64,000 nt of DNA, taken from assembly GCA_009728235.1 (NCBI GenBank), contig WNZI01000008.1, positions 1 to 64,000 of the forward strand, written 5' to 3'. Shown here one piece after another: positions 55,920 to 64,000 of the stretch. Source of the stretch: Vibrio cholerae. GTDB lineage: Bacteria; Actinomycetota; Actinomycetes; Actinomycetales; Micrococcaceae. The notes under the pieces are model-generated. The model worked only from the letters and a program-made list of their open reading frames with translations, was not told the origin of the DNA and did no database searches. Within the stretch, counting starts at the first letter, position 1, and every line of letters starts with the position of its first letter. The translations under genes were made by a program, and so were the position numbers.

Positions 55920-55959
55920 GCCGCACCGAGGCCCGTTGGGGGATAAGCCTCGGTGCGGC
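55920..55959. terminator. Terminator downstream of the mmsB-type permease gene
   Basis: GCCGCACCGAGGC at 55920-55932 pairs perfectly with GCCTCGGTGCGGC at 55947-55959, loop 14 bases. Read on the minus strand it is followed by TTTCCC, fitting the end of the chvE-mmsA-mmsB transcript. It also isolates the sigma gene promoter. Confidence 0.8.
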
Positions 55960-56029
55960 TCACATACTGGTAATCGTCGGACGGTCCCGGAAAGTTACGC
56001 TCCTCCGGAGATTTCTTCCCGCTCGCCTG

Positions 56030-57229
56030 CTACTTCAGCGCGTTCGAGGCGCGCCGCTTGTTGAAGACGTCGAATCCGACGGCGAGCAGCAGCACCATGC
56101 CCTTGATGAACTGCTGGTAGTCGATACCGACTCCCAGCAGGGACATACCGTTGTTGAGCACACCCATGATCAGGCCACCGGTGATGGCACCGATCACGGT
56201 ACCCACACCTCCGGTCACCGCTGCACCGCCGATGAACGCTGCCGCGATGGCGTCGAGCTCGAAGAGGTTTCCCGCACCCGGCCCGGCCGAGTTCAGGCGA
56301 CCGGTGAAGATGAGGCCGGCAAGCGCTGCGAGGACACCCATGTTGACGAACAGCATGAAATCCACGCGCTTGGTGTTGATGCCGGACAGCTGCGCGGCCT
56401 GCAGGTTCCCGCCACGGGCGTAGATGTGGCGGCCGAAGACGCTGTTGCTCATCACGGCGCTGTAGGCGACGATCAGGATGCCGAGGACAACGAGCACGAT
56501 GGGCGTCCCGCTACGGGAGCCCGCGAGCAGGTAGGTCAGGCCGAGGATGATGACGGCGATGAATGCGAGCTTGGTGAAGAACCAGGCAGCCGGCTCGTCC
56601 GCCAGCTTCAGGCGGGCGCGCGTCGCGCGGCCGCGGAGCTGGCTGATGACCAGCAACGCCACGGCGACGACGCCGAGGATCACCGTGGTCCAGTCGAGGA
56701 GGTTCGTCTCGGGCGGGAACAGCCCCGGGAAGAGGAAGCCGCCGCCGAGCTGGCGGTACTCCTCGGGGAAGCCGGTGATGCGCTGGTTCTGCAGGACGAT
56801 CTGCGTGAGTCCGCGGAACACGAGCATGCCTGCCAGCGTGACGATGAACGCGGGAATCCCCACATACGCCACCCAGAAGCCCTGCCAGGCACCGACGAGT
56901 GCGCCGATGATCATGGCTCCCAGGAAGGCGGCCCACCAGGAGAAGTTCCACTGCTGGATCATGATGCCGGACATCGCGCCGACGAAGGCCGCGACCGAGC
57001 CGACCGAGAGGTCGATGTGACCGGCCACGATGATCATCACCATGCCGATGGCCAACAGGAGGATGTAGCTGTTCTGCACGATGATGTTGGAGACGTTGTC
57101 CGGTTGCAGCAGCCTGCCGCCGGTGAGCGCCTGGAAGAGGATCACGATCACCAGGAGCGCTACGAAGATGCCGATCTGTCGCAGTCTGCTTGCGAGGAAT
57201 CGTCCCGCATCCGAGAGGGTCGAAGCCAT
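56030..57229 (-). CDS. mmsB: Sugar ABC transporter permease, multiple-monosaccharide type
   Basis: A 399-residue permease of the MmsB/GguB/XylH type with about ten membrane helices. The segment IGMVMIIVAGHIDLSVGSVA is the family signature, and the C-terminal half has HIYARGGNLQAAQLSGINTK and GGAAVTGGVGTVIGAITGGL. It starts seven bases after the ATPase gene. With ChvE and MmsA it imports arabinose, xylose, galactose or glucose; the adjacent ara genes favour L-arabinose. Confidence 0.92.
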   Translation of the reverse strand: MASTLSDAGRFLASRLRQIGIFVALLVIVILFQALTGGRLLQPDNVSNIIVQNSYILLLAIGMVMIIVAGHIDLSVGSVAAFVGAMSGIMIQQWNFSWWAAFLGAMIIGALVGAWQGFWVAYVGIPAFIVTLAGMLVFRGLTQIVLQNQRITGFPEEYRQLGGGFLFPGLFPPETNLLDWTTVILGVVAVALLVISQLRGRATRARLKLADEPAAWFFTKLAFIAVIILGLTYLLAGSRSGTPIVLVVLGILIVAYSAVMSNSVFGRHIYARGGNLQAAQLSGINTKRVDFMLFVNMGVLAALAGLIFTGRLNSAGPGAGNLFELDAIAAAFIGGAAVTGGVGTVIGAITGGLIMGVLNNGMSLLGVGIDYQQFIKGMVLLLAVGFDVFNKRRASNALK

Positions 57230-57235
57230 GTGGGT

Positions 57236-58765
57236 CTAGTCCTTTTCCTTGGTCATGTACTGCATGAGGAGTTCCGGTGTGGCCTGCTCGATGGGGACTT
57301 CCGCGGTGATGCGGCCCTCGGCCAGGGTGTAGATGCGGTCGCAGATGCCGAGCAGCTCGGGAAGCTCGGAGGAGATGACGATGACGGCCTTCCCCGCAGC
57401 TGCGAGGCTGTTGATGATCGTGTAGATCTCGTACTTCGCGCCGACGTCGATGCCACGGGTGGGCTCATCGAGGATCAGCACGTCCGGGTCGGAGAACATC
57501 CACTTGGAGAGGACCACCTTCTGCTGGTTCCCTCCCGAGAGCTTGCCGGTGATCGAGGTGACGGACGGCGCCTTGATGTTCATCGACGTGCGGTAGTCGC
57601 CCGCGACCACTGCTTCCTGTCCGCTGTCCACCCAGCCGCGCTTGGCCAGCTTGCCGAGCGCCGCACCGGAGATGTTCCGCTTGATGTCGTCGATCAGGTT
57701 GAGGCCGTACCGCTTGCGGTCCTCCGTGGCGTAGGCGATACCGTGCCGGATCGCCTCGCTGACCGAGCGCGCCGTGATCGGCGCCCCGTTCTTGTAGAGG
57801 GTCCCGGTGATGTTGGAGCCGTAGCTGCGACCGAAGATGCTCATGGCGAGTTCGGTCCGTCCGGCTCCCATCAGGCCTGCGATACCGACGACCTCGCCGG
57901 CACGGACGTTGATGTTGGCGGCATCCACGATCACGCGCGTGCTCTCCTGCGGGTGGTGCACCGTCCAGTCCTCGACCCGCAGCACTTCCTCACCGATCGA
58001 GGGGGTGCGCTCGGGGTAGCGGCTCGCCATGTCGCGTCCCACCATCCCCTTGATGATGCGTTCCTCGGTGACGGAGCCGTCATGGAGACTGAGCGTCTCG
58101 ATGGTCTGGCCGTCGCGCAGGATCGTCACGGAATCCGCGATCGCGCGGATCTCGTTGAGCTTGTGGCTGATGATGATGCACGTGATGCCCTCGGCGCGGA
58201 GGCCCTTCACCAGTCCGAGGAGGTGCGCGGAGTCCTCGTCGTTCAGGGCCGCGGTGGGCTCGTCCAGGATGAGGAGCTTCACGTTCTTCGAGAGCGCCTT
58301 GGCGATCTCCACGAGCTGCTGCTTGCCGACGCCGATGTCACCGGCACGCACCACGGGGTTGAGATCGAGTCCAACGCGGCGCAGCAGCTTGGCCGCTTCC
58401 ACGTTGGTCTCGTTCCAGTTGATGAATCCGCGCTTCTCCCGCTCGTTGCCGAGGAAGATGTTCTCCGCGACGGAGAGGTAGGGGGACAGCGCGAGCTCCT
58501 GATGGATGATCACGATGCCGGAGTGTTCGCTGTCCCGGATGTCCCTGAACTCCGCGACGGTTCCCTCGAACTCGATGTCGCCGTCGTACGTGCCGTGCGG
58601 GTACACGCCCGAGAGTACTTTCATGAGGGTCGATTTGCCGGCCCCGTTCTCTCCGCAGATGGCATGGACTTCGCCACGCGCGACGTCGAGATGGACGTCC
58701 TGGAGTGCCTTCACGCCTGGGAAGGTCTTGGTGATGCGGCGCATCCGCAGGATGTTTTCCGCCAT
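57236..58765 (-). CDS. mmsA: Sugar ABC transporter ATP-binding protein, two ATPase domains
   Basis: A 509-residue tandem ATPase. The first domain has a full Walker A ([19 protein letters not shown]), [17 protein letters not shown] and [11 protein letters not shown]. The second has the degenerate Walker A of the family ([20 protein letters not shown]), signature [16 protein letters not shown] and [14 protein letters not shown]. This pattern is shared by MmsA/XylG/GguA importers. A stable hairpin separates it from the chvE-like gene upstream. Confidence 0.94.
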   Translation of the reverse strand: MAENILRMRRITKTFPGVKALQDVHLDVARGEVHAICGENGAGKSTLMKVLSGVYPHGTYDGDIEFEGTVAEFRDIRDSEHSGIVIIHQELALSPYLSVAENIFLGNEREKRGFINWNETNVEAAKLLRRVGLDLNPVVRAGDIGVGKQQLVEIAKALSKNVKLLILDEPTAALNDEDSAHLLGLVKGLRAEGITCIIISHKLNEIRAIADSVTILRDGQTIETLSLHDGSVTEERIIKGMVGRDMASRYPERTPSIGEEVLRVEDWTVHHPQESTRVIVDAANINVRAGEVVGIAGLMGAGRTELAMSIFGRSYGSNITGTLYKNGAPITARSVSEAIRHGIAYATEDRKRYGLNLIDDIKRNISGAALGKLAKRGWVDSGQEAVVAGDYRTSMNIKAPSVTSITGKLSGGNQQKVVLSKWMFSDPDVLILDEPTRGIDVGAKYEIYTIINSLAAAGKAVIVISSELPELLGICDRIYTLAEGRITAEVPIEQATPELLMQYMTKEKD

Positions 58766-58818
58766 GGTCGAACCTCGCTTGCTTGAGTGGAGTCCCGGCT
58801 ACGGCCGGGCGAGGTACG

Positions 58819-58860
58819 CACCTGTGGCTCCGCCCGTCATCGGTGCGGAGCCACAAGGTG
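58819..58860 (-). other. Intercistronic hairpin between chvE-like and mmsA
   Basis: CACC-TGTGGCTCCGC at 58819-58833 pairs with GCGGAGCCACA-A-GGTG at 58845-58860, a 15-bp stem with one bulge. It sits just after the binding protein stop. Such hairpins protect upstream mRNA or partly terminate, giving more binding protein than ATPase. Confidence 0.7.
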
Positions 58861-58880
58861 CCAGGGGTGGTGCGGAACGG

Positions 58881-59996
58881 CTACTTGAGCTCGTCCTCGG
58901 TGTAGTAGCCGGTCTCGACGAGCGCGGCCTCGTAGTTGTCGACTGTGACGATCTGCGATTCCAGCAGGTAGGCAGGGACCACCTTGACGCCGTTGTCGTA
59001 CGTCTCGGTGTCGTTGACCTCGGGCTCCTCGCCCTTCATGAGGGCGTCCACCATGGACACGGCCTGCTTGCCGAGCTCGCGGACGTCCTTGAAGATCGTC
59101 GAGTACTGCTCGTCGGCGATGATCGACTTCACGGAACCGACCTCTGCGTCCTGGCCGGTGACCACCGGGAGGTCGCTCTTCGAGTAGCCGCCCGAGGTCA
59201 GCGCCGAGATGATGCCGATGGAGAGGCCGTCATAGGGCGAGAGGACACCCTCGAGGCGCTCTCCGCCACCCACGGTCAGGAGATCCTCCATGCGGTCCTG
59301 GGCGGTGTCGGGAAGCCAGCGGAGGATCGCGGCCTGCTCGAAGCTGGTCTGGCCGCTCGGTACGCGCAGCACGCCGCTGTCCAGGTGCGGCTGGAGGACC
59401 TTCATCGCGCCGTTCCAGAAGAAGGTGGCGTTGTTGTCATCGGGGCTGCCCGCGAAGAGCTCGACGTCGAAGGGGCCCTTGTCGCCGGTCTCGTTGCCGT
59501 CCGCGTCGAGGACCCCGAGTCCGATGAGCAGCGAGGTGGCCTGCTGGACGCCGACCTCCTCGTTGTCGAAGGTCGTGTAGTAGTCGACGGTGTCGGAGTC
59601 GTTGATCAGGCGGTCGTAGGCGATGACGGGGATGTCCTGGCCTTCTGCCTGGTCCAGGACGCTGGTCAGCGTGGTGCCGTCGATCGAGGCGACCACGAGG
59701 GCGCTGACGCCGCCGTTGATCATGTTCTCGATCTGCGAGACCTGGGTGGGGATGTCGTCGTTCGCGTACTGGAGATCCACCTTGTAGCCCAGCTCCTCGA
59801 GCTGGCTCTTGACGTTGTCACCGTCGGCGATCCATCGCTCGGACTGCTGGGTCGGCATGGCGACGCCGATGGTGATGTCCTCAGGTGCCTGCTCCTCGGT
59901 ACCGGTACCGGCACCGCCGCGGCTTCCGCCGCATGCAGTGAGGCTGAGGGTCAGGATGCTGGCGGCCGCGATGCCGGCCAGGTATTTCCGATTCAT
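58881..59996 (-). CDS. chvE: Sugar-binding lipoprotein, ChvE type
   Basis: A 371-residue periplasmic-type binding lipoprotein; lipobox LTAC after [15 protein letters not shown]. The mature part opens [20 protein letters not shown] and contains [36 protein letters not shown] and [20 protein letters not shown], typical of ChvE, which binds several aldoses. It is the first gene of the transporter unit and follows araA by 59 bases, so read-through from the ara genes is likely. Confidence 0.92.
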   Translation of the reverse strand: MNRKYLAGIAAASILTLSLTACGGSRGGAGTGTEEQAPEDITIGVAMPTQQSERWIADGDNVKSQLEELGYKVDLQYANDDIPTQVSQIENMINGGVSALVVASIDGTTLTSVLDQAEGQDIPVIAYDRLINDSDTVDYYTTFDNEEVGVQQATSLLIGLGVLDADGNETGDKGPFDVELFAGSPDDNNATFFWNGAMKVLQPHLDSGVLRVPSGQTSFEQAAILRWLPDTAQDRMEDLLTVGGGERLEGVLSPYDGLSIGIISALTSGGYSKSDLPVVTGQDAEVGSVKSIIADEQYSTIFKDVRELGKQAVSMVDALMKGEEPEVNDTETYDNGVKVVPAYLLESQIVTVDNYEAALVETGYYTEDELK

Positions 59997-60055
59997 GGTG
60001 GAACTTTCTCTAGTGGAGTTTCCGGCAGCGTCGCCGGCTTTCAGGGGAGTGGTCT

Positions 60056-61570
60056 CTACAGTTTCTGCGCCAGCCGATAGTAGGCGGCGTTCCAGCGTAG
60101 TTCGCGCTGGAAGTCACGGAGCTTCGTGTCGGCGTCGATCCTCAGCAGTTCGACCTCGGCGATGTCCGCGAAGTCCTCGAAGACGTCGAGGCCGATTGCG
60201 GTGGTGAGGACCGTGTGGTGGGCGGCACCGGCACTGAGCCAGGCCGCGGCTGAGGTCTCGAGGCTCGGCTCCGGCTTCCACACTGCGCGCGCGACCGGCA
60301 GGTTGGGGAGCGGGGCATCGGGCGGGACGACCTCGACGGCGTTGGCGGTGAGGCGGAAGCGGTCGCGCATGTCCGACATCGCGACCACGACGCCGGCACC
60401 GGAGTCGGTGTCGAACACGAGGCGTACGGGGTCCTCCTTGCCCCCGATCCCGAGCGGGTGCACCTCCAGGGAGGGCTTCGACGTGGTGAGGGTGGGGCAG
60501 ATCTCGAGCATGTGCGCTCCGAGGATCTTCTCCTCCCCCGGCACCAGGTGGTAGGTGTAGTCCTCCATGAGGGACGCGCCCCCGGGGAGACCCGCCCCCA
60601 TGACCTTGGCGGCACGGACGAGGACGGCGGTCTTCCAGTCGCCTTCGGCGCCGAAGCCGTAGCCCCGCGCCATGAGGCGCTGGACGGCGAGGCCCGGTAG
60701 CTGGCGGAGGGCACCGAGGTCCTCGAAGTTGGTGGTGAACGCTCCGAATCCGCCCTCCTCGAGGAAGGACAGCAGGCCGAGTTCCTGCCGGGCGCCGTAG
60801 CGCAGCGACTCGTGGCGCTCTCCGCCCCTGCGCAGCTCGGGCGCCACGTCGTAGGTCTCCTCGTACTCGGCGACCAGGGCGTCGACGTCCGCGTCGTCCT
60901 GTGCCTCGACCGCGGCGACGAGGTCGTTGACGCCCCAGGTGTTGATCGAGACGCCGAAGCGGAGCTCGGCCTCCGTCTTGTCACCCTCGGTGACGGCGAC
61001 GTTGCGCATGTTGTCGCCGAAGCGGGCGACCTTGAGCTCGTGCACGGCTGCCCAGCCCGCGGCAGCGCGCTGCCAGGACGACACCTTCGCGCAGACATCG
61101 GGGCTCGAGACGTGCCCGACGACGGTCTTCCGGGGCACACCGAGACGGGTCTGGATGTAGCCGAACTCGCGGTCGCCGTGCGCGGCCTGGTTGAGGTTCA
61201 TGAAGTCGAAGTCGATCTCGCCCCACGGCAGCGCCACGTTGATCTGGGTGTGCAGGTGCAGCAGTGGCTTGCGGAGCGCGTCGAGTCCCGCGATCCACAT
61301 CTTGGCCGGGCTGAAGGTGTGCATCCAGGCGATCACGCCGATGGCGTTGTCTGCTGCATTGGCCTCGAGGGCCATGCGCCTGATCGAGGTGGAGTCCTTC
61401 AGCGTCGGCTTCCAGACCACCTTCACGGGCAACCCGGAGGCCTCGAGGATCCGGACGATCTCCTGGGACTGCTCGGCGACCTGCTGCAGGGTCTCCTCGC
61501 CGTAGAGGTCCTGGCTGCCGGTCAGGAACCAGACTTCGTAGGCGTCGAGGGTCGTGCTGAGGGGGCTCAT
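60056..61570 (-). CDS. araA: L-arabinose isomerase
   Basis: A 504-residue isomerase converting L-arabinose to L-ribulose. Family segments include [60 protein letters not shown] and the metal-site glutamates and histidines around [19 protein letters not shown] and [25 protein letters not shown] lies eight bases before ATG 61570, which overlaps the araD stop as ATGA. Confidence 0.96.
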   Translation of the reverse strand: MSPLSTTLDAYEVWFLTGSQDLYGEETLQQVAEQSQEIVRILEASGLPVKVVWKPTLKDSTSIRRMALEANAADNAIGVIAWMHTFSPAKMWIAGLDALRKPLLHLHTQINVALPWGEIDFDFMNLNQAAHGDREFGYIQTRLGVPRKTVVGHVSSPDVCAKVSSWQRAAAGWAAVHELKVARFGDNMRNVAVTEGDKTEAELRFGVSINTWGVNDLVAAVEAQDDADVDALVAEYEETYDVAPELRRGGERHESLRYGARQELGLLSFLEEGGFGAFTTNFEDLGALRQLPGLAVQRLMARGYGFGAEGDWKTAVLVRAAKVMGAGLPGGASLMEDYTYHLVPGEEKILGAHMLEICPTLTTSKPSLEVHPLGIGGKEDPVRLVFDTDSGAGVVVAMSDMRDRFRLTANAVEVVPPDAPLPNLPVARAVWKPEPSLETSAAAWLSAGAAHHTVLTTAIGLDVFEDFADIAEVELLRIDADTKLRDFQRELRWNAAYYRLAQKL

Positions 61571-62280
61571 GCTGAAGCTCCTGGGGTCGAGGGCTGACCG
61601 TACACGTTCTGGTACCGGTCGAAGAGTGCGTCGATGTGCTCGGACTGGATGCCGGCGGGGGCGCCGAGCTGTCGGGAGATGTGGACGGTGCGGGCGACGT
61701 CCTCGAGCATCACGGCGGCCTTCACGGCGTCCTTCGCGTCCTTGCCGATGGTGAAGGGGCCGTGGCTCTTCATGAGGACGCCCCGCGAGCGGTGGTTCGT
61801 CAGCGTCTCGACGATGCCGCGCCCGATCGAGTCGTCCCCGATGATCGCGAAGGGACCGACCGGGATCTCCCCGCCGAACTCGTCCGCCATCGCCGTGATG
61901 ACGCACGGTATCGCCTCGCCGCGGGCGGCCCACGCCACAGCGTAGGTGGAGTGGGTGTGCACCACTCCCCCGACGTCGGGCATGTTGCGGTACACGTAGG
62001 CATGCGCTGCCGTGTCGCTCGACGGCGAACGCTCCGATCCGGGCGTGCCCTCGATGACGTTGCCGTCGAGATCGCACAGGATCTGGTTCTCCGGCGTCAG
62101 CTCGTCGTAGCTGACGCCGGAGGGCTTGATGACGAACAGGTCGGCTCCGGGCACCCGGCCGGACACGTTGCCACCCGTCCAGACGACGAGGCCGTACCGG
62201 ACGAGCTCTGCGTGGAGGGCCGCGACGTCCTGGCGCACCTTCGCCACGGCCGCTTCGATCTCGGGACTGAAGGTGCTCAT
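61567..62280 (-). CDS. araD: L-ribulose-5-phosphate 4-epimerase
   Basis: A 237-residue class II aldolase-type epimerase that makes D-xylulose 5-phosphate from L-ribulose 5-phosphate. [20 protein letters not shown], the zinc ligands in [15 protein letters not shown] and [18 protein letters not shown] are characteristic. Its ATG overlaps the araB stop and its own stop overlaps araA, so B-D-A are translated together. Confidence 0.96.
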   Translation of the reverse strand: MSTFSPEIEAAVAKVRQDVAALHAELVRYGLVVWTGGNVSGRVPGADLFVIKPSGVSYDELTPENQILCDLDGNVIEGTPGSERSPSSDTAAHAYVYRNMPDVGGVVHTHSTYAVAWAARGEAIPCVITAMADEFGGEIPVGPFAIIGDDSIGRGIVETLTNHRSRGVLMKSHGPFTIGKDAKDAVKAAVMLEDVARTVHISRQLGAPAGIQSEHIDALFDRYQNVYGQPSTPGASA

Positions 62281-64000
62281 GCCGACACCTCCTGGCGGAC
62301 GGGCTGCGCCGTGCGCGCGGCACGGCGCAGGGCCTTGAGCCGGTGCATCACGTCGTTCGCGCCACGCCCGAAGTAGTCGTGCAGCTCGGTGTACTCGCGG
62401 TACAGCGCGTCGTACGCAGCGGCGCGCTCTGCATCGGGGGTATAGGCGGCCCGGTCGAGGCGGCCCATCATCGCGGCAGCCGCGTGGATGTCCTCGTAGG
62501 CGCCGGCGGCGACGGCGGCGTGGATCGCGGAGCCGAGCGCGGGTCCCTGCGAGCTGCCGATCACGGAGATGGGCATGTTCAGCACATCCGCGTAGACCTG
62601 CATGAGGAACGGGTTGCGGATGAGTCCACCGGCGGCCACGAACTCGGTCACCGGGACACCGGATGCATTGAACGTCTCGACGATCTTGCGGGTGCCGAAA
62701 GCCGTCGATTCCAGGAGCGCGCGGTAGACCTCGTGCGGCTTCGTGGCGAGCGTGAGTCCCACGATGGTGCCGGAGAGCTCGTGGTCCACGAGGACGGAGC
62801 GGTTGCCGGAGTGCCAGTCGAGCGCCACCAGGCCGTGGGCACCCACGGGCTCGTGCTGCGCCTGCTCCGTGAGGTACTCGTGCACGCTGAGACCCTGTGC
62901 GGTGGCGGCGTCCTTGATCTCACCGGGCACCTGGTTCGCGACGAACCAGGCGAAGATGTCGCCCACGCCGGACTGGCCGGCCTCGTAGCCGTAGAATCCC
63001 TCGACGATCCCGCCGTCGACGACGCCGCACATGCCCGGCACCTCGCTCAGGCGGTCGGAGTTCATGACGTGGCACGTCGAGGTACCCATGATGGCGACCA
63101 TCTGTCCGGGATCGGTGGCCTGCGCGGCGGGGGCGGTGACGTGGGCGTCCACGTTACCGACGGCGACGGCGATGCCGGACGGCAGCCCGGTCCAGCCCGC
63201 CGCCTCCTCGGAGAGGGAGCCGGCCTTGGATGCGAGGGCCCCGATGGTGTGCTCGACCTTCTCGCGGGCGAATCCGGCGAAGTCCGGGTTGAGCGCCGCG
63301 AGGAATTCCTCGGAGGGGTACGCACCGTCCTGGTAGATGCCCTTGTAGCCGGCCGTGCAGGCGTTGCGCACGTACTCGCCGGTGAGCTGCCAGACGATCC
63401 AGTCGGCCGCTTCCACCCAGTGGTCCATGCGGTCGTACAGCTCGTGGTCCTCCTCGAGCAGCTGGAGGCCCTTGGCGAACTCCCACTCGCTCGAGATGAG
63501 TCCGCCGTAGCGGGGCAACCAGGCCTCACCGCGTTCGGCGGCGAGTTCGTTGATCCGGTTCGCCTGCCCCTGCGCGGCGTGGTGCTTCCACAGCTTCACG
63601 TACGCGTGGGGCCTGCCCTCGTACCCGGGCAGCTCGTTCAGGGGGGTGCCGTCGGCGATGGTCGGCACCATGGTGCAGGCCGTGAAGTCGGTCGCGATGC
63701 CGATGACGTCCTTCGGGTCGATGCCCGCCTCCCGGACGGCTGCCGGCACCGCGGTACGCAGCACGTCGACGTAGTCGGAGGGGACCTGCAGGGCCCACTC
63801 GGGCGGCAGCTGCTCGCCCGTGGCGGCCAGGGTCGAGTCCATGACGGCGTGGGGGTACTCGAGCGTCGAGGCACCGAGTTCGGCGCCGTCGGAGACACGA
63901 ACCACGACGGCGCGGCCTGACAGGGTGCCGTAGTCGACGCCGATGACGTAGGTGGGCCTGGCGGCCTCCTCGGTCGTCGGGTTTGCACCCGGAAGGGAGT
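62277..64000 (-). CDS. araB: Ribulokinase, 5-prime end beyond the window
   Basis: A FGGY-family kinase phosphorylating L-ribulose. At least 574 residues are present. The N-terminal phosphate-binding strand [19 protein letters not shown] lies close to the right edge, and the frame stays open to base 64000 without a start codon, so the start is a few codons beyond. Other motifs are [50 protein letters not shown] and [20 protein letters not shown]. The first cistron of the araBDA operon; its promoter and any AraR-type operator are outside the window. Confidence 0.96.
   Translation of the reverse strand, partial: SLPGANPTTEEAARPTYVIGVDYGTLSGRAVVVRVSDGAELGASTLEYPHAVMDSTLAATGEQLPPEWALQVPSDYVDVLRTAVPAAVREAGIDPKDVIGIATDFTACTMVPTIADGTPLNELPGYEGRPHAYVKLWKHHAAQGQANRINELAAERGEAWLPRYGGLISSEWEFAKGLQLLEEDHELYDRMDHWVEAADWIVWQLTGEYVRNACTAGYKGIYQDGAYPSEEFLAALNPDFAGFAREKVEHTIGALASKAGSLSEEAAGWTGLPSGIAVAVGNVDAHVTAPAAQATDPGQMVAIMGTSTCHVMNSDRLSEVPGMCGVVDGGIVEGFYGYEAGQSGVGDIFAWFVANQVPGEIKDAATAQGLSVHEYLTEQAQHEPVGAHGLVALDWHSGNRSVLVDHELSGTIVGLTLATKPHEVYRALLESTAFGTRKIVETFNASGVPVTEFVAAGGLIRNPFLMQVYADVLNMPISVIGSSQGPALGSAIHAAVAAGAYEDIHAAAAMMGRLDRAAYTPDAERAAAYDALYREYTELHDYFGRGANDVMHRLKALRRAARTAQPVRQEVSA

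Noticed and set aside
55892-58786. A 964-residue plus-strand open frame across the sugar transporter genes
   Set aside because: It is antisense to mmsB and mmsA, which have full domain structure. Its composition is the complement of their codons, and no recognisable domain appears.

Overview
The window is about 64 kb of chromosome from a high-GC actinobacterium. Codon third positions are almost all G or C, GTG and TTG starts are common, and many neighbouring genes share 4-nt ATGA or GTGA overlaps. The gene content and the order SRP RNA - gluQ - dnaX - recR - lysC suggest Micrococcaceae, most likely Arthrobacter or a close relative; this is inference from gene order and protein resemblance. 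I saw no phage, IS element, CRISPR array, integrase or replication origin.

Layout. 1-12 kb: TspO-like membrane protein, quinone oxidoreductase, PEP carboxylase, two overlapping DUF202 proteins, an acyl-CoA dehydrogenase/SDR pair, a GH76 glycosidase, a YdeI-like protein, a VOC protein and a NUDIX-like protein. 12-24 kb: tgt, a TetR operon with a clear double operator, pdxK, an HxlR/SDR divergent pair, a LytR_C protein, rbsK, a HAD phosphatase, glutathione peroxidase, an MpaB-type oxygenase, tRNA-Ser(GGA) and the SRP RNA. 23-32 kb: gluQ, dnaX, recR, an ABC exporter pair and lysC. 32-41 kb: a large secreted subtilase, a DNA glycosylase-like gene, an SSI-like lipoprotein, purS-purQ-purL and DUF1990. 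41-54 kb: DUF1206, then sulfur-related genes under two SAM riboswitches. One controls an SsuABC-type transporter plus an acetyl-CoA-synthetase-like gene; the other controls sfnG, metY and a CoA-binding protein. Between them lie a LysM-NlpC/P60 hydrolase with a cyclic-di-AMP (ydaO) riboswitch and a GH6 cellulase with a CelR/CebR-type operator. 54-64 kb: an ECF sigma factor with two coupled proline/alanine-rich proteins, then a minus-strand sugar region araB-araD-araA and chvE-mmsA-mmsB for L-arabinose uptake and breakdown. araB runs off the right edge.

How it fits together. The strongest theme is sulfur limitation: both SAM riboswitches have the Shine-Dalgarno sequence in or against the closing helix, and both loci lie beside a small CoA-binding-domain gene. 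The ara, GH6 and GH76 genes suggest a plant-litter or soil carbohydrate diet.

Quality caution. At least six genes (an SDR, a VOC protein, dnaX, a DNA glycosylase, purQ and the NlpC/P60 gene) are split by one-base indels. Several are expected to be essential or strongly conserved, and four of the indels are repaired by restoring one base of a GGCC. Uncorrected sequencing indels explain this better than gene decay, so I annotate each as one gene and say where the frame breaks.
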